From contig CM049307.1 in the NCBI GenBank assembly GCA_026874595.1, positions 76,422,643 through 76,486,642 of the forward strand: a stretch of 64,000 nucleotides of DNA, in the 5' to 3' direction. The notes under the pieces were generated by a model, which was given only the letters and a program-made list of their open reading frames with translations, was not told the origin of the DNA and searched no databases. Made by a program: the position numbers and the translations under genes. Source of the DNA: Sipunculus nudus (Eukaryota; Annelida; Sipuncula; Golfingiida; Sipunculidae). Positions 46,265 to 58,257 of the stretch are shown one piece after another; within the stretch, counting starts at the first letter, position 1; the number at the start of each line of letters is the position of its first letter.

Positions 46265-46430
46265 AAGTGTAATGTTTACATGTTCTATTTATATATTTGA
46301 ATTTATTACAAGTTTTTCTAATTGTAATTCACCATGGTTTAAATTAAATAATGTTTACATATTCTATTTATATATTTACATTTAATATCAATTCTTCCAA
46401 TTGTAATTTACTGTTTTAAATCTTTATGTG
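46265..46430 (+). repeat. Tandem repeat, ~100-bp unit, two copies
   Basis: AATGTTTACAT-TTCTATTTATATATTT and AATTGTAATT recur about 95-100 bp apart. Confidence 0.65.
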
Positions 46431-46559
46431 TTTGAATTAACCTTTTTAAACTTTACCTTGATTTATGCCTTTGAAAGTAAATGAAGTGTGGATGAAATGA
46501 AAAAAAAAGTTAATAGTATGAAAAAGCAGAATGTATGACACCCCCTAATAAATTCAACA

Positions 46560-46681
46560 AATAAAAAGATTCCCCCCCCCCCCCTTAAAAAAAGTGAAAT
46601 AAAAAAAAATCGTCCTCTTGGACATGACTTGACGAACTGATTCTCACCTCTTGAGCCTAAAAAATAGTCCTATGAACCCCC

Positions 46682-46712
<31 letters not shown>

Positions 46713-46720
46713 AAAAAAAT
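46560..46720. repeat. Homopolymer cluster (poly-C, poly-A)
   Basis: Includes a C-run at about 46573-46584, a second of about 26 bp at 46677-46702, and an A-run directly after it. Extreme homopolymers such as this are prone to assembly error. Confidence 0.9.
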
Positions 46721-47254
46721 CCAATGACGTCATATGGTGGGTTTGAGAACGAGACGGGTTTGGCTCGCGGGTCAGAAACCTATGCCCTTTGACCTCGTCA
46801 CCTTGGACCCTGAATTATTGCCCAGTTTGACTCGGCTCTTGCAGTGCCCCCTGGTGGCCATTTCCCCTTGTAAGATAGTTCTTACAAATTTGTGAGAAAA
46901 ACCCTTATAACCTTGTGAGGTAATTCTTCCACTTTTGTGAAATAATCATAGATGTACTACTCATGGTAATAAGCCAATAGGAAGCCATGCTAGACAGGTA
47001 AACTAAAGCATTTGGACGGTGTTGGCTGGCGGCATTCGCATACATAAATGGTCTATAGCCCTCACTGGTGCAAGACTGGATATATCTAATAAAAGTAACC
47101 AACGGAAGAAAAAGACATATTATGTATCTATTTACAGATTTTGACCACAACCCAAGCAGTAACAAGCTGTGTGGGTGGAACGTGTCAATGTCACGTTACG
47201 AATGGTTGACGGTAGAAGTTCCCTCAAACATGAACGTGCTTAATATTAGAAATA
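46721..47254. other. No gene recognised
   Basis: Overlapping short frames on both strands at 46905-47262 without a domain. Confidence 0.4.
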
Positions 47255-47455
47255 AATATTAACGTAATAATTGAAATACACATGAAAACGTTAGTATATT
47301 ACACATATCTACATTCATTCACATTGGTAATAATTGAAAACCAAATGAAAACGTTATTAAATTAGTAATATTTACATGTTATTCATTCATATTGTAATAA
47401 TTGAAATCTAAATGAAAATGTTATTAAATTAGACATACCTACAATTCATTCACAT
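47255..47455 (+). repeat. Tandem repeat, ~65-bp unit, three copies
   Basis: AATAATTGAAA, AAATGAAAACGTTATTAAATTAG-like and CATTCATTCACAT phrases recur three times at about 65-bp spacing. Confidence 0.75.
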
Positions 47456-48425
47456 CTTCTTGATTAAAAAAATGGAAGAAACATAAATTACGGGTAAATG
47501 AGATGGTGATTGTATGAATAGTTTACCACGCTGTTTGACGACAATATTTCAAGTCGAATTTCATTAATTTACAGACAGCAGTTGTTACAGGAAAATTCTT
47601 CCAGCGCTCGGCAAATATGCCTTCTGTAAAATGCTTCATTTTGTGCAAACAAAGAGTGAGGCAAAGAATTAATAGAACGAATCTAAGAAGAAATTTTGGT
47701 GGTTATAATCACTATGGTAGGAGCGGCTAATATTTTGGTTTTCAATTGTTTACTTACATGTAAATTATTATTATTATTCTTTTATTGAAACCTCCTGTAA
47801 CCTCAAACGCATGCTATAACCTCAAACTCATGCACCCGAAATTGCACAAACATAACGGCTCGTCAGAGAATGTGGTATGCGGTGATTGCCGCTGTCAAAT
47901 TAATATTGTTTTCAGAGATATATTTAAACACCTTACGCCCAGGATGTAACATAACCCACAAGCCAGGCCCTTTTTCTGGTCTGGCAATTCATTAACTTTT
48001 TTACTTGTTAGTTTGATGTGTGTTGGAGGGAAGTGGATGGAAGTGCTGATTTGCGGAGAAGTCTAGGGGGAATGGCGACCTCTGGAGCCTGATATAAGAG
48101 ATATGTCCCAGCTATCTTCACAAGAGTCTGATCGTTCGTGAGTGTAGCTTTACCTGAGTATGCTGCAGCAGTCCAACCGGCTGGTCTGCTAACTACTGTG
48201 CGTCCAGATGGGCGATCGCGTCAGTGTCTATTGACAGTCTACGTCCGAGGGAGACAACCTTCTGATACTCAGAACAGAACTTCAGAGACTGTGATATTGT
48301 TTGCCGAAGGACAGGCATTCGTGTTATGATGTGTGCTCCAAGGAACAGGCAAGGGATTTCGTCTTGACGCAAAACTGTGATGGTGCTGAATTTTACTGTA
48401 GAGAGTGCGTATATTCGGTATCCGG
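47456..48425. other. No gene confidently recognised
   Basis: Overlapping frames on both strands at 48138-48471. The minus-strand frame contains ISQSLKFCSEYQKVVSLGRR and the + strand frame has a loose cysteine pattern (CYDVCSKEQ...YCREC). Neither can be assigned. Confidence 0.4.
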
Positions 48426-48428
48426 TAA

Positions 48429-49149
48429 AGGGGCGTTCACACCTATCCGTTCTTTCCTTCCGCACCCGCACCCACTTCCGTCATCCGTCGTCCGTCAAAT
48501 TCGAGTCAGTTAAAATTACATAGGGTATTCACACCTATCCGCTTCCGCACCCGTCACACCGTCCGCACAAATCGGTATGGGGCCGATTCACGACGGAAGC
48601 GGACGACGGGTGCGGACGGGAATCTACATATGACGTTATATAATAGGGGATATTTTGGAATGTCCTTGTGTCTTTCCCTTGATAAAAGATGATAAAAGTG
48701 GTTTATTTTCACTTTGAAAAGTTGGAACCTGCGTGCGAGCATTCAATGCCTCACTCTCCCGCTCGGGAAAGCTTTAATTATTAATTGATAAAAATAAAGC
48801 AATTTTATAAGTAAAATCATGCATATGAATCACCAAAGGAGCGGGGGCTGGGTAATTTGGAATAAAGACTATGGATATAAGGAATATGGAATAAGTCAAT
48901 GGATATAAAATAAATTTAAAAGTAAGCCAACGAAAAATATTATATAACCTATTATATAAAGTAGTTATATATATATAATAATAATAATTATATAATTTAA
49001 ACATAATGTATGGAGATATTTTAAGCCCCCTTGTGGAAAAGGGGGTTTCAGAATGAATCACAGTTCTTAACCTCAATTACACGAGTTTGATGAAATTCCA
49101 GGTTAAGAGGGTTCATGGTAATACATTATTTGTTATTAGATTAGATTCG

Positions 49150-49205
<56 letters not shown>

Positions 49206-49368
49206 ATACGTTAAAGATAATAGTTTATTTAATATAAAACAAAGGTGATGGGTGCGGACGGAAAAAGCGCGGATAGGTGTGACCAGAGACAACGGATGGC
49301 GGACGACGGATGACGGAAGCGGGTGCGGGTGCGGAAGGAAAAAAAAACGGATAGGTGTGAACGCCCCT
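48429..49368. mobile_element. 940-bp MITE with ~70-bp inverted repeats and TAA target duplication
   Basis: The left end AGGGGCGTTCACACCTATCC and about 50 further bases (CCTTCCGCACCCGCACC, TTCCGTCATCCGTCGTCCG) recur inverted at 49300-49368 with few differences. TAA occurs on both outer sides (48426-48428 and 49369-49371). A second, inner repeat of the same motifs lies at 48525-48620. A 3-bp TAA/TTA duplication is the known signature of PIF/Harbinger insertions, so a Harbinger transposase probably mobilised it. The interior is AT-rich with a (TA)n tract and no ORF. Confidence 0.87.
49149..49202. repeat. (TA)n microsatellite inside the MITE
   Basis: About 27 TA units. Confidence 0.95.
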
Positions 49369-49371
49369 TAA

Positions 49372-52300
49372 CTCGGAACTACAGTATAATTCAGCTGAGG
49401 GAGTCGTTGATTGAGGGCTCTAATATAGTGCAGCAGCTAATGGAAAAATTGATCAAACTGTGATAAAAGTACCATATTTGGCTCAGTTGTGGTATTGTAC
49501 ACTGGCTTTCATTTAAGAAATAGTTCCACGAAATAGTCATGGTATTTCAGGGGTGGATCCTGCAATTAGTTCAGGGGTACTTATGACTAAATTAAATAAT
49601 TGTTAAATACTGTCTAATCTAATAGTGGCCTTTATTTTGTAGCACATGGAATACAGAACTCTGCTGATCCTTAAACTCTACTTTCAAGTGAAGTTTATTC
49701 AGATTAACAAGCGACCTGCATTAATTTTTATGGAGCAGGACGTATTTAATTATCAAGTATTGTACAAAACTAACGCAATTAAGCACGTCTTTTTTAATTT
49801 TCCTAACTTGTATATTTCGCACACAAGTGTCATGTACATTGTAACAAGGCCTACAGGACTTATGCACACCTATGCAATGGGATATCCATAAGGTTTAATG
49901 TCCCATGCTGGACCGTTACTTTTAAAGTACGTGTATGTGTACAATACCAGCACTGAACATTTTAAACCCGAGTGCATGCACCAATTACACAAACGTCACT
50001 ACTGAAATATGTCATGGATGTACACAGCACAAAAATGATTGACCACCAGTATTGTGTAAAAGAAAGCCATCAAAGATGTATGGACATGAAAAATCCAAGG
50101 CAGGTATGAAACAACTAGAAAACCGGTAGTTGACAAACGACAGCGTGTCTCCGCTGAATTCGGAGTGGTACGGGTATAGCGACGGATGGATTAAGTGGTA
50201 TGTCACACCACTGCTGAATATATTCAACTAAAACTCTGAGAAAGGGCATTAATTTACTCAACGAAAACACCTCCCGCCACCTGTCTTGTTTACGTGACAA
50301 CTTTCAAGATGGTTAAACATGCCAATTTTCAGACCAAAACCATGACCCACTCCTGAGATATGAGCAATTTTCACCCAAAGCACATGTACGGAAAACGATT
50401 GCAGATGGCGCTACCAGTCTTAAGGTCAAAATGGAGGAGTCCAAGATCTATGGATATGCTCAATTTCGGGCCAATACTGCGAATTACCTCCTGAGAAATG
50501 GGCATTGATTTATTCTACAAAAACGTAAAGGTAAGTGGCACCACCTTTCCTGTTTATGAAAAAAACTTTCCAAGGTGGATAAACATTCCACATTTCAGAC
50601 CATTACTTTAAGCCCAGCAAGGTGAAACTAAAATGACCTTAAGAGCCCTGACAGTTTCCAGGGCTACAGACATTCATATGGTGTCCGCACGGGTCATGGC
50701 ACCAATGAGGTGTCCACATGCAGACTTGAGGAAAAGGAGCTGAATTAACCTTATGAACCCTGGCAAACTCAGTGTGCACTCATTGAACACTTGACCTGTA
50801 CTTGGTGTTATCTGATAAAGTTGGAAAACTGCCAAAGCTTTAAATAGACCCAGACAGACCTTTGTCCCGTTGCCAAATCTGAAACAGTTGGCAGTCTGCC
50901 AAGCTATTTATAGCTACAGAGACAATCTTGGCCTGTTGGTAAATCTGTTTGCACATACTGATAGACTTTAGCTAAAATGCTTTTATTCAAGCTGACATAA
51001 AATAATTTTTTATCAAAATGTCTAAAATAATAAAAGATTCAGTCCTTTCATTGTTAATGGTCCAATAATACTGTCAAAAAGTAAACTTGAACAAAGGCCA
51101 CCTAAGAATCATTTATGTGCGATGTTACAGAATTTAAAATTTAAAACAACATTTTTGTATAAGAAGATTATTGCATACCTACTAATGTCTATTAGAGTAA
51201 CTTCAGCTTACTATGACTTTTCCAAAATCAATTAACACAATCTATTCTTATGAAATTGAGGGAACTAAACAATTTTTGTGAAAACTAAAACCATTCAGCT
51301 TCAATTTCGTCATGAAACCTGTTTAAGCTGAAGGGGGCTAAAATTACAAGGTTTTTGCCATAAAATAAACAGGAGGATGAAATTTGTCACCACAAAACCT
51401 CAATTTCATACATGTGACATGTTGTGACATTTGCACATAACATTTTTTTCAAGCTTTTCCTCCGTAAAATGTAAAATGATGTTGCAACAAAATAAGCTGA
51501 AACACATTTGTTATGTGACTGATTTTTGTGTAAATTTAGGGAATGCTAGCTCCTACTGATTCTGAGAAATCATGGGATTGTTCTGGGAATCATTTCTGTG
51601 AAATATAGGACAATTTAGTTGAATAGTTTCAGAGGGGAGATTTTAAAAGGTTTTCAAGCTTTTCCATAAAAATTCGTAAACTGGTGCAGATGGCACCAAA
51701 AAAGCACCAACATTTGATATGTGACAGATATTTGTGTAAAATTTGTGGATGCTAGCACCTGCTGTTCCCGAGATATTATGGATTAATGTACTGATAACCG
51801 ATGACCCCCGTACAAAATAGGTGGCGACACCAATACCTAAATATCAGATATGGCTAATGCTTTTTCATGACTAAGTTCAACTTCCTGTAACTCGGCCAAA
51901 AACACTGAACTTGAACCATTCGAATAAACTTGAGAGAGATTGTTTCAGGAATCATTTCCGTGAATTTTTGGAGAATTTTGCTGAACAGTTTCGGGGAAAA
52001 AGAGTTTTATAGTTTTTTTTAGCTTTTCCCCTATAAAATATAAGAAAATGAAAATGCAGTTAGCCAAAAAGTAAGCAAAATCCTATAAATTTTTTGCTTA
52101 AAATTTGGTGATGCTAGCTCATGCCATGTTCGAGAAAGTATGGGTTAACGTACAGACGACGGACGACACCACACTATCGCATCAGACTCACAGGCTCGCT
52201 AACAAACGTAAGCTTACCATTAATTGAATAATTAACTAAATAAAGGGTATGGTGACAGCATGGATATAATTATAACTATTAATCTTTGTCAATCAGCCTA

Positions 52301-53400
52301 TCAAAGAGAATGTTAATTGTTCAGTTAAAATGTTTCGGAACTCTGGCTGTCTGCTTTCCCTGTTCGTGTATGTGTGTATATGTGTGCACGTGTGTGCATG
52401 TCTGCCTGTAAGTCTTGTTTATCCTTCATTTATTTTAGTAACGGTATGTGAATTAATATTCTTATGTATCTGATTTAGTACTTTTGTTTATTTATTAATT
52501 GATTAATTCAAATCGTGTGTCTATGCCTTCAGATAATATGATGACTTAAAAATCATCTTTTCTCTTTAAGGTAAACTTCTTATCTAAACAAGAATGGTCA
52601 GTTGCACCGCCTCTCTGATGGTCTTTCACTCCAAGGCATTTAACCTGCTTAACACCGATCTGATTTTCCTGCACGTTTCCTGTTGATACCCTTGTATAGA
52701 ATAGTCTTTGGGGGTGGCATGATATACTTTAGTAATTATTAGAGGAGAACTGATTAACAATGATGTCTAAATCAAACAAACTGATAAGCATTAACTCCCG
52801 GCCCCAGTGAACAAACGAGCACTGTCTTGCAGCCAACGAACTGGCAGTTGTGTTTCCTGTGCCAAGAAAATAAACCAGCCCAAGCTTTAACATGTCCTTG
52901 CAAAAGAAAAGTATCACAATCTAGTTATCAATTCATGGCTAACAACCTAAGTATACCTTTTATTGCAAAAAACTTAAATTTTTTAGGAATTTAACCAGTC
53001 CTGCTACCTTTATACAAAAACAGATATTTTGCAGTAAAACTGTACATAATTTTTAAGCACGAAGCAATGAGCACATTGTTTGATAACATATGTAATGTTT
53101 ATACAGTGTACCCATGCTGCATGTCATGCAATGGCAAATAGTCATCTTTTGATTACAAATGTTTACATTAATGAGACCTCAAAGGTAATTTTAGATTTCT
53201 CATGAAGTTCTTAATAAAACAGAACCCATTATTCCAAAATTTTACCCTATCTATAAGGAAAGTAAAAGATGTAATGTAACTATGATGATCTTCCATGTAT
53301 ATTTTTTATATAAAATTGATTACCCTAACTTTAACATAGGATCCGCCCCCGTTACACTGAGAAAATTTGGTGGAACTAATAAAAAAATGAAGATGTATTA
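49372..53400. other. No gene recognised; diverged dispersed repeats
   Basis: The frame at 49646-49891 has no domain. From about 50290 to 52170 the sequence consists of diverged repeat phrases (AGATGGCGCTACCAGTC, AGCTTTTCC, TGATGCTAGCTC). Two copies about 363 bp apart begin near 51588 and 51951. It ends in a GACGACGGACGACACC motif of the type seen at other mollusc-like dispersed repeats. 52170-53400 is plain AT-rich sequence. Confidence 0.5.
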
Positions 53401-53539
53401 TTCAGACTATTCAGCCGGAATTATTCTCCAATCACACAGTTGCCGGCTGGTTTAATTTTCTGAGAGATTTGTGTAGTATGGTTTCCTGCTGAGGAAACCC
53501 GTTGTTCTCGGCGGCATCATCGAGATCGGTGAGACTCAC

Positions 53540-53666
53540 CTCGGCGGGAAACGAAAATACGTCCGTGGCAGAGCCTACAGTGGTATATGTATGTAGGTTT
53601 TCTCCTTGTTCGGGCGCAAAAGAAAAATCCCAGTGTTCATAACTGTTCTCGACAGGAGAAATGCAA
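53540..53666 (-). CDS. Candidate exon, unrecognised, between strong splice sites
   Basis: Minus strand, after TATTCCACCAG and before GCCGAG|GTGAGT, a near-ideal donor. The frame reads ISPVENSYEHWDFSFAPEQG, then ENLHTYTTVGSATDVFSFPA. If the donor is not used, the frame stays open to a stop at 53432 (TDLDDAAENNGFPQQETIL). Protein-like composition, no family recognised. It abuts a tandem repeat that includes its acceptor side. Confidence 0.4.
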
Positions 53667-54400
53667 CTGGTGGAATACATTGGGACTAATCTGACAGCAG
53701 GCAAAAAGGTAACCATGCAACTACGGGGTTTTATAAAACAAACCGGCAGAGAAAAATGTTAAAAATGAAACCTGAGACTCGGATCCGCTGAAGTCAAAAG
53801 AAGAAAAACCTCTTTACACTGCATGATCAAAAACAGCGAAAACAACCTGTCAACTGTGCTGTAAAGCGAGTGATCCGCAGAAGTCAAAAGAAGGAAAACC
53901 TCTTAAGACTGCATGGTAAAAAACAGTGAAAACCAGTCCTATGTGCTTTAAAATTAGTTAACCACGGTCAGGCGATTTATGATCAAGTGAAATGCATTGG
54001 AACTAATCTTACAGCAGGCAAAAGGGTAACCCAAAAAGTACAGGGTTTATGAGGCAAACCACCAGAGAAAAATGTTAAACATGTTACCCGAAACTCGGAT
54101 CCTCAGAAGTTAAAGAGGAAAAACCTCTTTACACTGCATGATCAAAAACGGTGAAACCAACGTGTCTACTGTGCTGTAAAACGAGGTAACCGTGGAACAA
54201 GTAACGCATTTTATGATCAAGTGAAATACATTGGGACTATTCTGACAGCAGGCAAAAGGGTAACCCAGCAACTACAGGGCTTTATGAGGCAAACCAGCAG
54301 AGAAAAATGTGACACATGAAACATGAAGCTCGGATCCTCAGAAGTCAAAAGAAGGAAAACCTCTTTACACTGCATGATCAAAAACAGTAAAAAAAACTTC
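53667..54400 (+). repeat. Complex tandem repeat, ~235-bp unit, three to four copies
   Basis: The blocks CATTGG(G/A)ACTA, ACAGCAGGCAAAA, AGAGAAAAATGTTA, CTCGGATCC and CTCTTTACACTGCATGATCA recur starting near 53677, 53995 and 54228, with a partial unit near 53870-53960. The minus-strand frame at 54217-54405 is part of this repeat. Confidence 0.85.
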
Positions 54401-54446
54401 CCCAAGAGGCAAAACTTAGTGATAATACACTCGGAGATATTGAACC

Positions 54447-54448
<2 letters not shown>

Positions 54449-54501
<53 letters not shown>
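54449..54501. repeat. (TA)n microsatellite
   Basis: About 26 TA units directly after the tandem repeat. Confidence 0.95.
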
Positions 54502-54504
<3 letters not shown>

Positions 54505-54933
54505 GTATTAATGGACTTTAGCCGCTGCGGCAGAGGCCTAACTTTGCAACTCAGAGGAGATGAATGGAGAAAAAGGTTCATGGCATGTTTAAAAGTAGAA
54601 CCGAAGATGTTCACACCACAGCATATAAACATTTATATATTTAACTGACAAGTCTATGCATACGCAGCTGTACAAAGATATACAAATATTTACATGTTGA
54701 AGCACGATTTTATCATCTACACGGCAATTATAAAAATTACATTAAGATAACACAATTTATAAAATGATCAATAAAAAGATATTCATTTTGTAATTTGATT
54801 GGTGAAAATATTTGAAAATGGCACAAAATTTAAACATTTCATTTATTGAATGCGTTTAAAAAAATTATAGGTAATTGATTTGGAACATATAAAATTATGA
54901 CAACATGGATGAAAATACGTATTGCATATTTTA

Positions 54934-54937
<4 letters not shown>

Positions 54938-54983
<46 letters not shown>
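54938..54983. repeat. (TA)n microsatellite
   Basis: About 23 TA units. Confidence 0.95.
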
Positions 54984-54987
<4 letters not shown>

Positions 54988-55572
54988 AATTTTGAATGAT
55001 ATATTGATAAACAAATGTGTGTTCTATTAGGGTTTTGTTTATTTGTTCTGTTATTGAATACTGTAAAACAGGTAAAACTTCTCCCAAATGTTCCGCAACT
55101 TTCATGGACTGTCGTGAACAATGCTTTTCTTCATAGGGGGAATTCTTCCTTTGATCACAACCAGAAATATTACTCTCTGCAAGGAACAACTTACACCAAA
55201 TTAGTTCCGTTATCGTCATGAAAAATGCATCGTACCACACTGTGTTGTGAGAGAAAAGTCGGGTTCCGACAAAGAACTCCGATCTCCAGCAATGGCTGCA
55301 CGCCAAATGTAGCTATGATTTGTTTTCTTTTTTTATGATTAAGTATTTAGTTTAAATTATGTACATCATATAACAAGTATGTAGCTTGAGAATGTTTGAA
55401 ATGAAGTAATTTGAATTTTTCAAATGATGAACAATGTATGTTAAACCTAATATTGTAGTAAAGCTTTGTATTATGTGGCTTCATAAAAGATAAGAGAAAC
55501 ATAATAACAGGTTATGAATATCATTTTGATGAAAGGATTAAGAGATTTTTGTCTTTGTTTGATTTGTTGTAG

Positions 55573-55690
55573 TCTCCCATCAACATCTGTTTTCAATGAG
55601 ACGTCTTTCGATCAGATACAGTTGATAAAGATTGTTCGGAGGCATCGATTGAATGAGGAGCGGCTCAACCAGTTACTGCTCTGCTTTTGA
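55573..55690 (+). CDS. Candidate terminal exon, unrecognised
   Basis: After TTGATTTGTTGTAG, a 39-codon frame, LPSTSVFNETSFDQIQLIKI then VRRHRLNEERLNQLLLCF, ends in TGA. It looks like the C-terminal end of a protein (regular amphipathic helix). No upstream exon was identified and no family is recognised. The stop could equally be a decay event. Confidence 0.35.
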
Positions 55691-56238
55691 AGCTTGAAGC
55701 CCCCCACCCCCCAAAACATAGAGGCATATGAGTCAGAGAGTGCCAATGAGAAATGGCTTGCAAGTTATTTGGTGTTATTTTGTGTTCCGATCATTTCCTA
55801 AGGACATACTATACAATAAAAAATATTTATCAATAAATCAGTCAATGGGCAAGCCAAATAATTTTAAAATAATACTTATACTCAATATAATCAAATATAA
55901 TATTATGCGAGCAGTTTTACTGCTCTGACTCTCTGATAACTAACCATGAATATACGAAGCCATTTATACTGAATGTTGCATGTTTTAAAGATATTTTTTC
56001 TGATATTATGATACATTTATAAATTTGGTTTCAATCAAAATATTTTTAAAAGATGCAGATAAAATTCCATGATCATCTTATGAATATATTTCTTTTGCAC
56101 TTTTCCAAAATATCCAACTGATCCCTTCCATTTCTGTGCAATGCCTCCATTTCAGTTTTAGTGGGCCACCAAGACCCATTGATTTAAAATCATAAATGGA
56201 ACCCTAATTTATTTTTAATTTATCTTTTACTTGAACAG

Positions 56239-56382
56239 TTTGATTCAAAGGGGAGTAGAAGACACACCTACACAAGGCCTCCCAAGCAGACAGGGGAAAT
56301 AGTTGACAATGATCATGAGACATTTGTACTTTCGGGTGATGAGGAGAGAGATGTCATTGTCAGCCAGGATGATGATGCTTAG
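56239..56382 (+). CDS. Candidate terminal exon, acidic C-terminus
   Basis: After TTTTACTTGAACAG, a 47-codon frame: FDSKGSRRHTYTRPPKQTGE, IVDNDHETFVLSGDEERDVI and VSQDDDA, ending TAG-TAG. The acidic tail with hydrophobic-acidic alternation (DVIVSQDDD) resembles a SUMO-interacting motif, which is inference. It may belong to the same gene as 55573-55690 through alternative ends. The overlapping frame starting at 56303 is a shadow. Confidence 0.35.
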   Translation, partial: FDSKGSRRHTYTRPPKQTGEIVDNDHETFVLSGDEERDVIVSQDDDA

Positions 56383-57281
56383 TAGTCAGAAGAAACTACA
56401 TGGTACACATGTACAGCAAGGAAATCTTTCAATAAAAGATGTAACTGATACAAACCTAATTTGTTGTATTGACACTTCCTGTCCAAACTTCCTTGCAAAC
56501 TTAAAAGAGCTACATCCAGGATTTATAAACCCATCAAATTTCAAAACAACATACATTCTGCAACAATTACCATAAATTTCAGGTAAAATCGGTAGTCATA
56601 TCCGTATTTTGCAAGTTTGTCTGCTCCAGCTGTAAAAATTCAATAGATTTTCGTTAAAATGTCCACAGTATTTTGCATTTGTATAGTCAGCTATTCTGAA
56701 GGACTGGCTGCTCATATTTCCTCATTTTTAGCTCGGCTGGGTATGGCACCTTGACTCTCATCTGTCCGGTCTTCGTTAGTATGGCACACATCGTAACCGC
56801 CGACTCTAGAAATTAAATATTCATAGAGGACAATAAAACATCTCCTTTGAAACCTGAAATAAAGTCATTAAGACCTGCACATAAAATCCGAGCTATAGGG
56901 CTTGTAGGTACCCATGAAAAAAAATGTTGATACAAAACCTCCAGTATGCGATAATTAATGCATAGATTGTAATGAATCTTGCCTTGAATACTGAGTAGTT
57001 TTGTGAGTTCTCGATTACTGTATTCTTTCTAATCTGAACGATTTATTCTATTTTAGATTATTTGAACAGCATGCATGTTACAGGATCCATTTCTTTAAAA
57101 AGATTGTCGATGCATTTAAAAGTCGAACACTTCTTAAAGAACCTTTCATCTTCGACAAATCGCCGATAGGGTGAGATTCTTTTCGATTTTAGGGTCACAT
57201 GGTCACGGTCACATGTCCGTTCTATTCACAAATTACTGTAAAAATAAATATAATGTACTGTACTTCCTTGTACGAATAAAG

Positions 57282-57285
<4 letters not shown>

Positions 57286-57330
<45 letters not shown>
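57286..57330. repeat. (TA)n microsatellite
   Basis: About 22 TA units. Confidence 0.95.
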
Positions 57331-57331
<1 letters not shown>

Positions 57332-57699
57332 TATATGGTCGATTACTCTGTTTTTGATACAAGGATTGTCTTCAAACTTGATATATTAATGAGCCATCAC
57401 TAAAGTAAGAACCAATATATAAAAATCTCATAAAGATTGGACCCTAGTTTACCTGTTATAATGTTAATTGTGTGGATGATGAATAGTGTGTAATTTTTTT
57501 TGTGTGGAATACGAACATTTGCTTTGCAGCCTAGAACAATGGTATTAGCCACCCATAAAATGTTATTGCTTTTGGAATGCAAAAGAATTATCAAGGACCT
57601 ACTTGGAGATATAGTATATAATTCGTTCTCTACCAATCGTTAAGATGGTTGCATTTTTCATAATCGGTCATAAACGATTATTTATCTTCGTTAAAGTCT

Positions 57700-57985
57700 T
57701 ATAACATTATCGGTTAATTTATTTTTACATAAATGGTTATAAAGAACTGTTACATCGGGTAATTTCGTATTACGTTTTCAGTAAGCAATTGTTACAGTAT
57801 CGGTTGAAATATATTTTATTATTAGTAACTGTTACATTATCGGTTATTTTTATAACGTTATCAGTTGTTTTTACATTATCAATTGATTTGTTTTTACGTT
57901 ATCAGTTTGTGTAACATTATTGGTTAACTTCTGATGACATCGGTTAATGTGACATTATCAGATGATTAATACATTATCAGTTATG
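57700..57985 (+). repeat. Irregular array of ~12 GATA-like motifs
   Basis: Versions of TTACATTATCGGTTA occur near 57703, 57749, 57791, 57830, 57852, 57871, 57894, 57912, 57934, 57949 and 57970, at unequal spacing of about 15-45 bp. The core TTATC is the complement of GATAA. The unequal spacing and conserved core are unlike a simple minisatellite; it could be a binding-site cluster in front of the ORF at 58258, or a decayed short-unit satellite. Confidence 0.7.
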
Positions 57986-58206
57986 ACAGGGCTAACACCA
58001 CATCCTGGTCTTAAGCGTATTGTTACATTACACATAAACTTAAATGTTCGCTGCAGCAGTAATCCTCTGTCTCGCTAATAAATAGTTGGTGGTGTAAAAG
58101 TTTCGCTTTCTCCATTGGGTCTTTTCGTCCCTAGCTCATCACGCCTTTTTCTGGTCCGTGGACTTTTCCTATTTGTTTCTTGACTTTTGGGCCCATTTAA
58201 GAACAT

Positions 58207-58216
58207 TATAATAAAA
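58207..58216 (+). promoter_or_regulatory. TATA-like box before the ORF at 58258
   Basis: TATAATAAAA lies about 42 bp upstream of an ATG in good context (CAAAATGA). This would give a very short 5' leader, more typical of mobile or viral-type genes than of host genes; the inference is weak. Confidence 0.4.
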
Positions 58217-58257
58217 ACCTCACAAAACTTATCCTGCACTTTCTCGTCTCAATCAAA

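Noticed and set aside
48138-48471. Possible cysteine-rich (B-box-like) or coiled-coil peptide on either strand
   Set aside because: Both strands are open over the same interval, spacing of the cysteines does not fit a known finger, and no splice sites decide between them.
55200-55320. Minus-strand DDNGTNLV, resembling an integrase DNGTNF motif
   Set aside because: Single short match with no other integrase motif near it; most likely chance.
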